From: Acidimicrobiaceae bacterium
GTDB lineage: Bacteria; Actinomycetota; Acidimicrobiia; Acidimicrobiales; RAAP-2
Length of the DNA: 36,943 bases
Reading direction: 5' to 3'
Assembly (NCBI GenBank): GCA_003161255.1
Contig: PMOQ01000069.1
Location: 7,576-44,518 of the forward strand
Part shown: positions 16,727 through 24,819 of the stretch, piece by piece
Numbering within the stretch: position 1 is the stretch's first letter
Layout of the letters: every line of letters starts with the position of its first letter
The notes under the pieces: model-generated
Databases searched by the model: none
What the model was told of the DNA's origin: nothing
What the model saw: the letters and a program-made list of their open reading frames with translations, nothing else
Translations under genes and position numbers: made by a program

Positions 16727-18456
16727 CGCGCGTCGTGTCGCGACGCGCCGTGCACGGCTGCGATGCCGGCGACCTCGAGCTCGGCCGCGACATCGGTTGC
16801 GAACGCTTCCGCTTCGGCCCTGGCCCGATCCGCGTCCCATCCGAGCTCGGGCGCCATGAGGTCGGCCACGGCGCCCGCGGCCCGCACGCTCGCCCGGGCG
16901 TCTTGGATCCGGGCCCGGGTCCGGCGCGACAGGACGTCGGTCACATGCGTCGCCATCTCCTCGCGCACCGCATAGAGGACCTCGGCGCCGATGTAGGGGA
17001 GCCCGGTCGCGATCGGCTCGAGCAACTCGGGTCGACCGTCGGCCAGCGCCAGGACCCTCGGAGCGAGCGTGCCGTAGCGGTGGCGGAGGTGGGCGTGGGG
17101 CCCGGACTCGGGCGCGGCGACCTTGGCGTTCGTCTGGAGTCCCGGGGAACCCTCGAGCTGGAGCTCCTTGGTGATGCAGCGCCGTTTGGACTGCTCACCC
17201 AGGCCCTTCACCACCAGGTCGACGGTGTCCTGGGCCATCTTGCGGTAGGTGGTGAGCTTCCCGCCGGTGACCGTGACCACGCCGTCGGGGTCGGTCCACA
17301 CCCGGTGTCGACGCGACAGGTCGGCCGTCCGCTTGGAGACGCGAGCTCCGGGGTTGGAGGACAACAGCGGCCGGAGCCCGGCCCACACCCCGGTGACGTC
17401 GGCACGGGTGAGCTCGGCGCTGCTGACGCCGTTGGCCGCGGCGAGCAGGTAGTCGACGTCCTCCCCGGTGCACTGGGGATTGTCGATGTCACCCTCGTAG
17501 TCGGTGTCGGTCGTCCCGAGGTAGACCAGGTCGGCCTCCGGCCACGGGACGACGAAGATCGAGCGACGGTCCTTTCGGACCGGGATGACCGCCGCGATGT
17601 CGGCCGGGAACCGCAGGGCCGGGACGGTGACGTGGACACCCTTGGCCGGTCGCAACGAGTTCGTCGGGTTGCTGACGCCGAGCGCGCGGACTCGGTCGGT
17701 CCAGACCCCGGTCGCGTTCACCACCGAGCGGGCCCGGATCTCGAAAGGAGCGGTTCCCGGGTCCTCGAGGTCGCGCACCTCCGCACCGGTGACCCCGCCG
17801 TTGTCCTCCCGGAGGAACCCGACCACCTCGGCATAGTTGGCCGCTGCGGCGCCATAGCCATCGACGGCGGTGCGCAGCAGGGAGAGCGTGAGCCGCGCGT
17901 CGTCGGCCCGGGCGTCGTAGTACAAGAACCCGGCGACCAGCCGGTCGGTGTCGAGCAGGGGGAAGTGTGCGACTGCCTCGGCCCGCGACACGCGCTTGTG
18001 TTTCTTGCCGATCCGGATCCCTCCGGTCAGGTCGTAGAGCCACAGGGCGGTCGAGTACGAGCGGGCGACGGTCTTCGCAACGACCCCGCTCTGGCCGAAC
18101 AGCGGGATCAGGAAGGGGAGCGGAGATACGAGGTGCGGCGCGTTGTCGAGCAGCCGCTGGCGCTCGGCCAGGTTCTCGTAGACCAGCCGGAACTCGCGCT
18201 GTTGGAGGTAGCGGATGCCCCCGTGGATGAGCTTGGAGGACTTCGACGACGTTCCCGACGCGAAGTCGGCCTTCTCGACCAGCGCCGTCGAGAGACCGCG
18301 GCTGGCTGCGTCGAGGGCCACTCCGGCCCCGGTGATCCCGCCTCCGACGACCAGCACGTCGAAGGTGCCCGAGGACAGCCGTTCGAGGTTGGCCGATCGG
18401 GAGAATGCGGAGGGACGGGCCGGCGCGTCGCTCCGGCTGGGCGATCCGGCGACCAT
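16723..18456 (-). CDS. glpD: Glycerol-3-phosphate dehydrogenase (FAD, GlpD type)
   Basis: 577-residue peripheral membrane flavoenzyme oxidising sn-glycerol-3-phosphate to dihydroxyacetone phosphate and feeding electrons to the quinone pool. The FAD-binding motif DVLVVGGGITGAGVALDAAS lies near residues 33-52. It is followed by the GlpD signature SGTSSKSSKLIHGGIRYLQQ and later by VNATGVWTD, YLGTTDTDYEGD and VTVTGGKLTTYRKMAQD. The C-terminal helical domain is present. ATG at 18456 is the first start giving the family length; the open frame upstream is not conserved. It is first of three overlapping genes whose products share the G3P/DHAP pool. Confidence 0.92.
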   Translation of the reverse strand: MVAGSPSRSDAPARPSAFSRSANLERLSSGTFDVLVVGGGITGAGVALDAASRGLSTALVEKADFASGTSSKSSKLIHGGIRYLQQREFRLVYENLAERQRLLDNAPHLVSPLPFLIPLFGQSGVVAKTVARSYSTALWLYDLTGGIRIGKKHKRVSRAEAVAHFPLLDTDRLVAGFLYYDARADDARLTLSLLRTAVDGYGAAAANYAEVVGFLREDNGGVTGAEVRDLEDPGTAPFEIRARSVVNATGVWTDRVRALGVSNPTNSLRPAKGVHVTVPALRFPADIAAVIPVRKDRRSIFVVPWPEADLVYLGTTDTDYEGDIDNPQCTGEDVDYLLAAANGVSSAELTRADVTGVWAGLRPLLSSNPGARVSKRTADLSRRHRVWTDPDGVVTVTGGKLTTYRKMAQDTVDLVVKGLGEQSKRRCITKELQLEGSPGLQTNAKVAAPESGPHAHLRHRYGTLAPRVLALADGRPELLEPIATGLPYIGAEVLYAVREEMATHVTDVLSRRTRARIQDARASVRAAGAVADLMAPELGWDADRARAEAEAFATDVAAELEVAGIAAVHGASRHDAR

Positions 18457-18580
18457 CGTCTCAGCCTGCCACAACGCCCGCGTGGGGCTCTCGGCCCCAA
18501 CCCCGCCGATCGGCCGAGCGAAGCCGTGCTCTGGAGTCGGCCCGGATCGTGGCGTTCGGTTCGGACGACACAATGGGCCC

Positions 18581-19555
18581 ATGGGTGATGACCCCGGACG
18601 CCACATCGACCCGTTCGCGGCGAGCAACCACCTCCCGTGGGCGGAGGCGCCCGATCCAGTCCGGCAATGGGTGGAGGACCGCACCGACTCGGCCATCGTG
18701 GGCGCGCGGGACCTCGTCGGCGGCTTCTCCCCGGGACCGTGCGCCGTGCTCAGCCTGGCCGACGGACGCTCCGTTTTCGTGAAGGCCGTCGGCGGCGATC
18801 TCAATCCGAACGCCCCCGAAATGCATCGTCGGGAGGCCCGGGTCGTCGCGGAGCTGCCGCGGTCGTCCAGGTGGCCCGAGCTGCTCGGCTTCTATGACGA
18901 CGGGGACTGGGTGGCCCTGGTCTACGAGGTGGTCGCGGGCACCATGCCGGGGCACCCGTGGACCGAGTCTGCGCTCGAGCAGGTCCTGGAGGGCCTGGCG
19001 TCACTGCACGAGGCGCTCACCCCATGCCCGGTCGCCGGGCTCGAGACGATCTCGGCCCAATTCCGATGGGCGTTCTTCGGGTGGCACGCACTGGCCGGAA
19101 TGGCGACGCCGCCGGCGAGCCTCGACGAGTGGACGCGCCGAAACCTCGACCGCTTGGCCGAGTCGGAAGCAGTCGGCGCGGCTGCGGTCGACGAGGGGGA
19201 CACGCTGGTCCACGGCGACATCCGATCGGACAACCTCCTGCTCACCGAGTCGTCCCTGGTCGTCGTCGACTGGCCCCACGCCGCCAAAGGAGTCGCAGTG
19301 TTTGACGTGCTGGCCTGGGCCGCCAGTGTCACCCTCGAAGGAGGGCCGGAACCAGAGGACCTCCTCGGGCGCTATCGACTGATGGACGGATTGGACGAAG
19401 ACGCCACGACGGCCGTCATCGCGGCGCTGGCCGGCTTCTTCACCTACCACGGGACGCTCCCGGTGCTGCCGGGCCTGCCCACCCTGCGCGCGTTCCAAGA
19501 AGCGCAGGGAGCGGTGGCGAGGTTGTGGCTTCGCCAGCGGACCGGATGGCGATAA
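18581..19555 (+). CDS. Aminoglycoside-phosphotransferase-fold kinase
   Basis: 324-residue soluble protein with the protein-kinase-like APH fold. Its catalytic loop is LVHGDIRSDNLLL (Asp in HGD, Asn in DN) and its metal-binding Asp is in VVVDWPHA. An N-lobe Lys is present in SVFVKAVGG, with the paired Glu in HRREARVV. Members phosphorylate antibiotics, sugars or metabolites, and some act on acyl-CoA precursors. Nothing here fixes the substrate, so a resistance role should not be assumed. The ATG at 18581 is used. It is divergent from glpD across about 124 bp and may share its regulatory region. Confidence 0.8.
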   Translation: MGDDPGRHIDPFAASNHLPWAEAPDPVRQWVEDRTDSAIVGARDLVGGFSPGPCAVLSLADGRSVFVKAVGGDLNPNAPEMHRREARVVAELPRSSRWPELLGFYDDGDWVALVYEVVAGTMPGHPWTESALEQVLEGLASLHEALTPCPVAGLETISAQFRWAFFGWHALAGMATPPASLDEWTRRNLDRLAESEAVGAAAVDEGDTLVHGDIRSDNLLLTESSLVVVDWPHAAKGVAVFDVLAWAASVTLEGGPEPEDLLGRYRLMDGLDEDATTAVIAALAGFFTYHGTLPVLPGLPTLRAFQEAQGAVARLWLRQRTGWR

Positions 19556-19558
19556 ACG

Positions 19559-19579
19559 GACCACTTCGGCATCGTGGTC
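19559..19579 (+). terminator. Hairpin after the kinase gene
   Basis: GACCAC and GTGGTC form a 6-bp stem around a 9-base loop, just after the stop at 19555. No T-run follows. A second short hairpin, ATCCC-atcc-GGGAT (19607-19620), followed by TT is further downstream. Either could end the kinase transcript before the Fur promoter. Confidence 0.3.
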
Positions 19580-19623
19580 GACCGACAGACGAGTCACGCT
19601 CCGGGCATCCCATCCGGGATTTC

Positions 19624-19661
19624 AACAACAATTGTAGAAAAACAACGATTGGTGTTACTCT
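19624..19661 (+). promoter_or_regulatory. Promoter and probable Fur-family operator
   Basis: TTGTAG (19632-19637) and TACTCT (19656-19661) are 18 bp apart and look like -35 and -10 boxes. The start codon at 19671 is only nine bases beyond the -10, so the mRNA should be nearly leaderless. An AT-rich island with the palindrome ACAATTGT (19628-19635) and the imperfect palindrome AACAACGATTGGTGTT (19641-19656) overlaps both boxes. This suits autoregulation by the encoded repressor. Confidence 0.55.
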
Positions 19662-19670
19662 GATCGGGCA

Positions 19671-20120
19671 ATGAAGTCGCCAGAAGAGCTCACCGATCTG
19701 TTCCGGGTCAACGGCCGGAAGGTCACTGCGCAGCGCCAGTGCATCTTCCGGGTGCTCCAGGGCAACGTCACCCACCCGTCTGCGGAGTCGGTCTATGAGG
19801 CGGTGCGTTCCGAGATGGAGACCATCTCGCTCAAGACCGTGTACCAAACCCTCTACGAGCTGAGCGAGCTCGGCGAGCTGGTGACGCTCGACGTCGGCAC
19901 CGGGGCGGTCCGCTTCGACCCGAACGTGGAGCACCAGCACCATCACCTGGTCTGCCGCCGCTGCGGCAAGGTCCGGGACCTGCACGTCGACTTCGACGGA
20001 TTGGAGGTCCCGCCGGCAGCGGCACAGGGCTACGACGTGTCGAGCGCCGAGGTGGTGTTCCGGGGCCTGTGCGACGAGTGCCGACAGGCCAACGTCGTAT
20101 CGGCCCGACGGAGCGCCTGA
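19671..20120 (+). CDS. Fur-family metalloregulator (PerR/Fur-like)
   Basis: 149-residue DNA-binding repressor. The winged helix has a recognition helix around SLKTVYQTLYELSELG (residues 53-68). The metal-binding half contains DPNVEHQHHHLVCRRCGKVRD (listed in part: D83, H88, H90-H92) and two structural zinc pairs, C95/C98 and C134/C137. A rubrerythrin gene lies 70 bp downstream on the same strand, which favours a peroxide-sensing PerR-like role over iron uptake control. The sequence alone does not separate PerR, Fur and Zur. The upstream AT-rich palindromic region overlaps its promoter, which suggests self-repression. Confidence 0.9.
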   Translation: MKSPEELTDLFRVNGRKVTAQRQCIFRVLQGNVTHPSAESVYEAVRSEMETISLKTVYQTLYELSELGELVTLDVGTGAVRFDPNVEHQHHHLVCRRCGKVRDLHVDFDGLEVPPAAAQGYDVSSAEVVFRGLCDECRQANVVSARRSA

Positions 20121-20128
20121 ACAATCTG

Positions 20129-20165
20129 AACGCGAGAAAGACAACGCGAGAAAGACAACGCGAGA
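20129..20165 (+). repeat. 14-bp tandem repeat in the fur-rubrerythrin spacer
   Basis: AACGCGAGAAAGAC occurs at 20129-20142 and 20143-20156, followed by a partial copy (AACGCGAGA) at 20157-20165. The purine-rich run continues into the AGGAG ribosome-binding site at 20181-20185. Copy number could vary by slippage and change the length of the leader. Confidence 0.75.
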
Positions 20166-20190
20166 TGAGAAAAAGAAGAGAGGAGAAGTT

Positions 20191-20610
<420 letters not shown>

Positions 20611-20615
20611 GCGCG

Positions 20616-21242
20616 GTGGGCGAGCACCCGGTCCGCGCCCTCGGGCTCGACGACATCACCGATCTGCGCGCCTATGAGCGGGTGCGCGACGACTACCGGC
20701 GGCGGGTGATCGAGCTCAAGCGGCGGCGGCGGGTGGCGCTCGGCCCCGTCCTCTCGCTCGTCTTCGAGAACCAAGAGACGGTGCGCTTCCAGATCCAAGA
20801 GATGGCGCGGGCCGAGCAGATCACCACCGACGACGGCATCCGGGACGAGCTCGAGGTGTACAACCGCCTGCTGCCCGGCGACGGCGAGCTGTCGGCGACG
20901 ATGTTCATCGAGCTGACGAGCGACGACCAGCTGCGCGAATGGCTGCCCCGCCTGGTCGGGATCGAGCGGGCGGTCGGGATCGAGCTCGGCTCGGGCGAGG
21001 TCGCGATGAGCACGCCCGAGGAGGCCCACGCCCAGGCGCTGACCCGGGCCGACGTCACCCCGGCGGTCCATTACGTCCGTTTCGCGCTGGCTCCGGGCCA
21101 GATCGAGGCCCTCGAGGCCGGCCCGGCGGCACTGGTTGCCCGCCACCGCGCGTATGAGGCCCGGACCCCCCTCGGGGACGCCACCAGGGCCGAACTCACC
21201 GGTGACCTCCGGGGATCGGCCGCCCTGGCACCCCTGGTCTGA
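20616..21242 (+). CDS. DUF3501 family protein
   Basis: 208-residue soluble protein of unknown biochemical function. It shows the DUF3501 blocks: [20 protein letters not shown] near the N-terminus, then [20 protein letters not shown] and [10 protein letters not shown], and [22 protein letters not shown]-terminal [15 protein letters not shown] strand-helix segment follows. GTG at 20616 is five bases after the rubrerythrin stop, so the two are co-transcribed and probably coupled. DUF3501 genes often travel with rubrerythrin genes, sometimes also with a cysteine-rich iron-sulfur protein that is not seen here. A role in peroxide or iron-sulfur redox chemistry is inferred from this context only. 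Confidence 0.82.
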   Translation: MGEHPVRALGLDDITDLRAYERVRDDYRRRVIELKRRRRVALGPVLSLVFENQETVRFQIQEMARAEQITTDDGIRDELEVYNRLLPGDGELSATMFIELTSDDQLREWLPRLVGIERAVGIELGSGEVAMSTPEEAHAQALTRADVTPAVHYVRFALAPGQIEALEAGPAALVARHRAYEARTPLGDATRAELTGDLRGSAALAPLV

Positions 21243-21294
21243 GCCGGAATACCGCTCACCAGGACGTTTTCTACCCTTCCCCGGGCGTCTGACC

Positions 21295-21324
21295 TTTACA
21301 GGGACGCGGGGCGTGGGCCATAAT
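21295..21324 (+). promoter_or_regulatory. Candidate promoter of the whiB gene
   Basis: TTTACA (21295-21300) and CATAAT (21319-21324) are separated by 18 bp and match -35 and -10 boxes. They stand out in GC-rich surroundings in the 172-bp gap between DUF3501 and whiB. The predicted leader before the ATG at 21415 is about 85 bases. Confidence 0.5.
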
Positions 21325-21414
21325 TCCCGTTCGGCCGATTTCGCCCGACCCCCCCTCGGGTGGCGGGCCGATCGGCGGAGCTGACCATATACCGCCGTGA
21401 CGAGGATGTTTCCC

Positions 21415-21654
21415 ATGAGTGCCACCACGTGGCGCAAGCGTGCCGCCTGCCGGGGTCTCGATGCCGAGATCTTCTTTCCCGGGACAGACGAAGAAGTCGA
21501 CGCAGCCGAGGCAAAGGCGATCTGCGCCGTTTGCCCGGTCCGTCAGGCGTGCCTGGAGCACGCCCTGGCTTCTCGCGAGCGCGAGGGCGTCTGGGGTGGC
21601 ACCACCGAGCGGGAGCGTCGGCGGATCGTGCGGCAGCGCCGCAAGTCCGCCTGA
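21415..21654 (+). CDS. WhiB-family iron-sulfur transcription factor
   Basis: 79-residue actinobacterial regulator that binds a [4Fe-4S] cluster through C12, C37, C40 and C46 ([10 protein letters not shown] spacing). It carries the GVWGG turn at 58-62, then a basic [14 protein letters not shown] tail for DNA contact. WhiB proteins bind the primary sigma factor and sense redox or nitric oxide. The DAEIFFPG segment after the first Cys is typical. The ATG at 21415 is chosen because GAGG lies at suitable spacing; GTG at 21397 and ATG at 21406 are in frame. Which WhiB subfamily it belongs to cannot be decided, though the compact form resembles WhiB1/WhiB2-like proteins. Confidence 0.93.
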   Translation: MSATTWRKRAACRGLDAEIFFPGTDEEVDAAEAKAICAVCPVRQACLEHALASREREGVWGGTTERERRRIVRQRRKSA

Positions 21655-21684
21655 GCGCGCACTCCTCGTCGTTCTTGCCGCCGG

Positions 21685-21701
21685 GCCCGCATTGAGCGGG
21701 C
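21685..21701 (+). terminator. Hairpin between whiB and acyl-CoA dehydrogenase
   Basis: GCCCGC-ATTGA-GCGGGC is a perfect 6-bp GC stem in the 63-bp gap. No T-run follows, so it may only attenuate read-through into the next gene. Confidence 0.35.
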
Positions 21702-21717
21702 AGGTATCGTGCGGCCG

Positions 21718-22893
21718 ATGGATTTCGACTTAGCCCCCGAACTCGAGGAACTTCGCCAGAGCGTCCGGCGGCTCGCCCGCGACAAGGTCAAGCCCCGCGC
21801 GCGAGAGATCGACAAGACCGGTGAGTACCCGGCCGACCTCTTCGAGGCCTTCCGCGACGCCGGCCTCCTCGGTCTCTGCATCCCCGAGGCCCTCGGAGGC
21901 TCCGGCGCGGGGATCCTCGGGCTGGCCCTCGCCATCGAGGAGGTGGCCAAGTACTCGAATACCGCCGCCCTCATGCTCCTCCTCACGAGGCTCCCGACCG
22001 GGCCGGTGCTGATCGCCGGGACCGAGGACCAGAAGGCAAAGTACCTGCCCGGTATCGCCGACGGTTCGTACCGGGCCGGCTTCGGCCTGTCGGAGCCCCA
22101 GGCCGGCAGCGACGTCATGGGCATGCGGACCCGCGCCGTGCCGGACCCCGACCGCAAGGACGGCTGGGTGTTGACCGGCACCAAGTGCTGGATGTCCGGG
22201 GTGGCCCAGGCCGACTGGTACACGGTGTTCGCGAAGACATCCGAGCCGACCAGCCGGGCCCACGACTCGATCACCGCGTTCATCGTCGAGCGGGGGTGGG
22301 AGGGAGTCTCGGTCGGGCGGCTCGACCACAAGATGGGCGTCCGCGGCGTGGACACCGGCGAGCTGCTGCTCGACGGGGTGAAGGTCCCGCCCGAGAACGT
22401 CATCGGTGAGGTGGGCGGGTTCCGCCTGGCCATGCTGGGACTGAACGCGATGCGCCCGATCGTGGCCGCGCGCGGCATCGGGCTGGCCGAGGGCGCCCTC
22501 ATGTACGCGACCGAGTACGTGAAACAGCGCCAGGCCTTCGGCAAGACCATCGCGGACTTCCAGGGGATCCAGTGGGAGATCGCCAAGTGCGCGGTCGACA
22601 TCGAGGCGGCCCGGCTCCTGACCTACCGGTCCGCGGTCATGGCCGACCAGGGCAAGTTCACCAAGGAGTACGTCCCCTACCTGTCGATGGCCAAGTACCA
22701 CGCCACCGAGCTGGCCGTGCGGGCGTCCGGGCTGGCCGTCCAGTTGCTCGGCGCGGCCGGGTACATGGAGGACCATCCGACCGAGCAGTGGTACCGGGAC
22801 GCCAAGCAGCTGACCATCGTCGAGGGGACCTCCCAGGTCCAGCTGGGCCTGATCAGCAGGGGAGTGCTCGACGGCGATCTCTGGTGGGACTGA
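21718..22893 (+). CDS. Acyl-CoA dehydrogenase
   Basis: 391-residue FAD enzyme that introduces the alpha-beta double bond into acyl-CoA and passes electrons to electron-transfer flavoprotein. Domains in order: the N-terminal helical domain (LEELRQSVRRLARDKVKPRA), the beta domain with GFGLSEPQAGSDVMGMRT and the WVLTGTKCWMSG strand, and the C-terminal helical domain with YVKQRQAFGKTIADFQGIQW. The catalytic Glu is E369 in IVEGTSQVQ, where many homologues read YEGTSEIQ. Chain-length specificity cannot be read. ATG at 21718 is used in preference to the GTG three codons earlier. The next gene, trpD, starts one base after its TGA. Confidence 0.92.
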   Translation: MDFDLAPELEELRQSVRRLARDKVKPRAREIDKTGEYPADLFEAFRDAGLLGLCIPEALGGSGAGILGLALAIEEVAKYSNTAALMLLLTRLPTGPVLIAGTEDQKAKYLPGIADGSYRAGFGLSEPQAGSDVMGMRTRAVPDPDRKDGWVLTGTKCWMSGVAQADWYTVFAKTSEPTSRAHDSITAFIVERGWEGVSVGRLDHKMGVRGVDTGELLLDGVKVPPENVIGEVGGFRLAMLGLNAMRPIVAARGIGLAEGALMYATEYVKQRQAFGKTIADFQGIQWEIAKCAVDIEAARLLTYRSAVMADQGKFTKEYVPYLSMAKYHATELAVRASGLAVQLLGAAGYMEDHPTEQWYRDAKQLTIVEGTSQVQLGLISRGVLDGDLWWD

Positions 22894-23967
22894 GTGGCCG
22901 CCACATTCGAGGACCTGGGCGGATGGCCCGGAGTCCTCGGGCGTCTCGTCGCCGGCGAGTCTCTCGGGGCTGACGATGCCGAATGTGCGTTCGGACAGGT
23001 GCTCACCGGGGAAGCAACCGAGCCGCAGATAGCCGCGTTCGCGATCGCGCTCCGCACCAAGGGCGAGACCGTCGAAGAGATGCGGGGCCTGGTGCGGGCG
23101 ATGGTCGTCCACGCCGTCCCGTTGGTGATCGACGGAGACCTGCTCGACATGGTCGGCACGGGCGGCGACAGGCTGGGCAGCATCAACGTCACGACGCTGG
23201 CGGCGTTCATCGCGGCCGGCGCAGGGGCAAGGGTCTGCAAGCACGGCAACCGTGCGGCCTCATCGTCGGTCGGCACCGCCGACGTGCTCGAGGCGCTCGG
23301 CGTCGTCGCCGATCTCGGTCCAACCGGCGTTGCCGCCTGCGTGGCCGAGGCCGGGATCGGTTTCTGCTTCGCCCAACGCTTCCACCCCGGTTATCGCTTC
23401 GTTGGCCCGGTGCGCCGTCAGCTCGGGGTGCCGACCGTGTTCAATTTCCTCGGCCCGTTGGCCAACCCTGCCGGCGCTCGCTTCCAGCTCGTCGGGGTGA
23501 GCGATCCGGCAATGGCCGAAAAGATGGCCGGCGTGCTCGGTGCGAACGGCAGCCGACGGGCGATGGTCATCCACGCCGACGACGGGCTCGATGAGCTCAG
23601 CGTCACGTCCACATCGACGGTCGTCGAGCTGACCGGCGACGGCGAGAACTACGAGCTGTGCACGTGGCGCTTGGACGCGACGGACCTCGGGCTGCCTCGG
23701 GCGACGATGGCGGACCTCTCCGGCGGCGACGCCGACTTCAACGCCTCGGCCATTCGGGCCGTGCTCGGAGGGGCGACCGGGGCACACCGCGACATCGGGA
23801 CCTTGAACGCCGCCGCGGCGTTGATGGTGGTGGGCATGGCGCACGACATGACGGCCGGCCTCGCTCTGGCCAACGATGCGATCGACAACGGCGCGGCGGC
23901 GTCGGCCCTAGAGCGGATGATCGAGGTGTCGCGCCGAGAAGCGCTCGTCCAGGACGCGCCAGCCTGA
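22894..23967 (+). CDS. trpD: Anthranilate phosphoribosyltransferase
   Basis: 357-residue enzyme of tryptophan synthesis, transferring the phosphoribosyl group of PRPP to anthranilate. The signature elements are GTGGDRLGSINVTT (PRPP pyrophosphate loop), CKHGNRAASSSVGTADVLEA (anthranilate site), and FHPGYRFVGPVRRQLGVPTV with the FNFLGPLANPA block. The C-terminal helix-rich part includes NAAAALMVVG. Length is normal. The GTG start follows the acyl-CoA dehydrogenase stop directly, so it is likely transcribed with it; other trp genes are not in the window. The context does not suggest a specialised pathway copy. Confidence 0.93.
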   Translation: MAATFEDLGGWPGVLGRLVAGESLGADDAECAFGQVLTGEATEPQIAAFAIALRTKGETVEEMRGLVRAMVVHAVPLVIDGDLLDMVGTGGDRLGSINVTTLAAFIAAGAGARVCKHGNRAASSSVGTADVLEALGVVADLGPTGVAACVAEAGIGFCFAQRFHPGYRFVGPVRRQLGVPTVFNFLGPLANPAGARFQLVGVSDPAMAEKMAGVLGANGSRRAMVIHADDGLDELSVTSTSTVVELTGDGENYELCTWRLDATDLGLPRATMADLSGGDADFNASAIRAVLGGATGAHRDIGTLNAAAALMVVGMAHDMTAGLALANDAIDNGAAASALERMIEVSRREALVQDAPA

Positions 23968-23988
23968 ACGGCGCCCGGGGAAGACCGG

Positions 23989-24723
23989 TCAGAAGCCGGT
24001 CACGTACCAGTGCCCGCTTTGGCGGATCAACGGCAGCAGGAACGGGGACGAGTTGGTCGTCCCGATCGCGGACGCGTACAACTGGTTGAAGGTGTCCCCC
24101 GTGTCGACGTTCCTATTTTGGTTTGAGAGGCATCGACCGGTCGAGCCCACGCACACGCGCCCGATGATCACGAAGACGGCCCGATTCCCGCTGGTGGTGA
24201 TGGTGCCCACGGCGAGGTTCGTGTACGTGACGTGCTGGTGCGTGAGTTGCTTCAGGTCGCTCGCGCACTTCGAGGTCTGGCCGGGCAGCGCCAAGGTGGT
24301 GCAGATCCGGTCGTAGTTGCCGCTGCCCAGGTCGGCGAGGGTGGCCGATGCGACGGACCCGGTGCTGCTCGTCGCGGAGGTCGTCCCCCCGAACACCGCG
24401 TAGATGGCGCCGCCGACGACCGCCATGACCAGGACCAACACGGCCACGGTCACGAGGGTCGGGTTCCGGACGAACGACGACCTCTTCGGACCGTCGGGAA
24501 GTGTCGCCGGGCCTGCGTCTGGAACGCCTCCGGCCTGCTCGGATGCCTCCGGGGCGCCCCCAGGCACGGTCGGCGCGAGGTCCGGAACGCCTTGCGGTCG
24601 GACCGACGGCTCCGGCGCGGCCCCGCCGGCATCCGCAGCCTGGGAGGCGGAGCGGGCTTCGGGTGGGTACCACTTCCGGTCCGACGCCTGCCACCAACCC
24701 GCACCCTGGGATACGTCGCTCAT
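23989..24723 (-). CDS. Membrane-anchored protein with N-terminal GWWQASDRKWYPPE motif
   Basis: 244 residues with an unknown function. Residues 9-22 hold the aromatic GWWQASDRKWYPPE motif, which resembles the DUF2510-like N-terminus found on many actinobacterial, especially Acidimicrobiia, membrane proteins. A Pro/Ala/Gly-rich linker follows, then one transmembrane helix (about 91-113, VTVAVLVLVMAVVGGAIYAV). The outer domain of about 130 residues contains two pairs of cysteines (near ICTT, KCAS, VCVG and RCLS), so disulfides are possible. It ends in SGHWYVTGF, similar to secreted domains of the SnoaL/NTF2-like type with a terminal WYV strand. ATG at 24723 is used. It lies 21 bases from the convergent trpD. 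Confidence 0.7.
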   Translation of the reverse strand: MSDVSQGAGWWQASDRKWYPPEARSASQAADAGGAAPEPSVRPQGVPDLAPTVPGGAPEASEQAGGVPDAGPATLPDGPKRSSFVRNPTLVTVAVLVLVMAVVGGAIYAVFGGTTSATSSTGSVASATLADLGSGNYDRICTTLALPGQTSKCASDLKQLTHQHVTYTNLAVGTITTSGNRAVFVIIGRVCVGSTGRCLSNQNRNVDTGDTFNQLYASAIGTTNSSPFLLPLIRQSGHWYVTGF

Positions 24724-24819
24724 GTCGGTTGTCCCGCTTCTGATCGAACGTCCTGGCGCATACCTGGGCCGACTCTAGGCAACGCCGGTCCGTCGAATGG
24801 CGTCTCGATCTCGTCGGGC

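Noticed and set aside
18505-18514. GCCGATCGGC palindrome between glpD and the kinase gene as a GlpR-like operator
   Set aside because: A 10-bp GC-rich palindrome is expected by chance in this DNA, and no second copy or promoter box supports it.
16630-18588. 652-residue plus-strand open frame over glpD
   Set aside because: Shadow frame; its length follows from GC-rich codon bias on the opposite strand.
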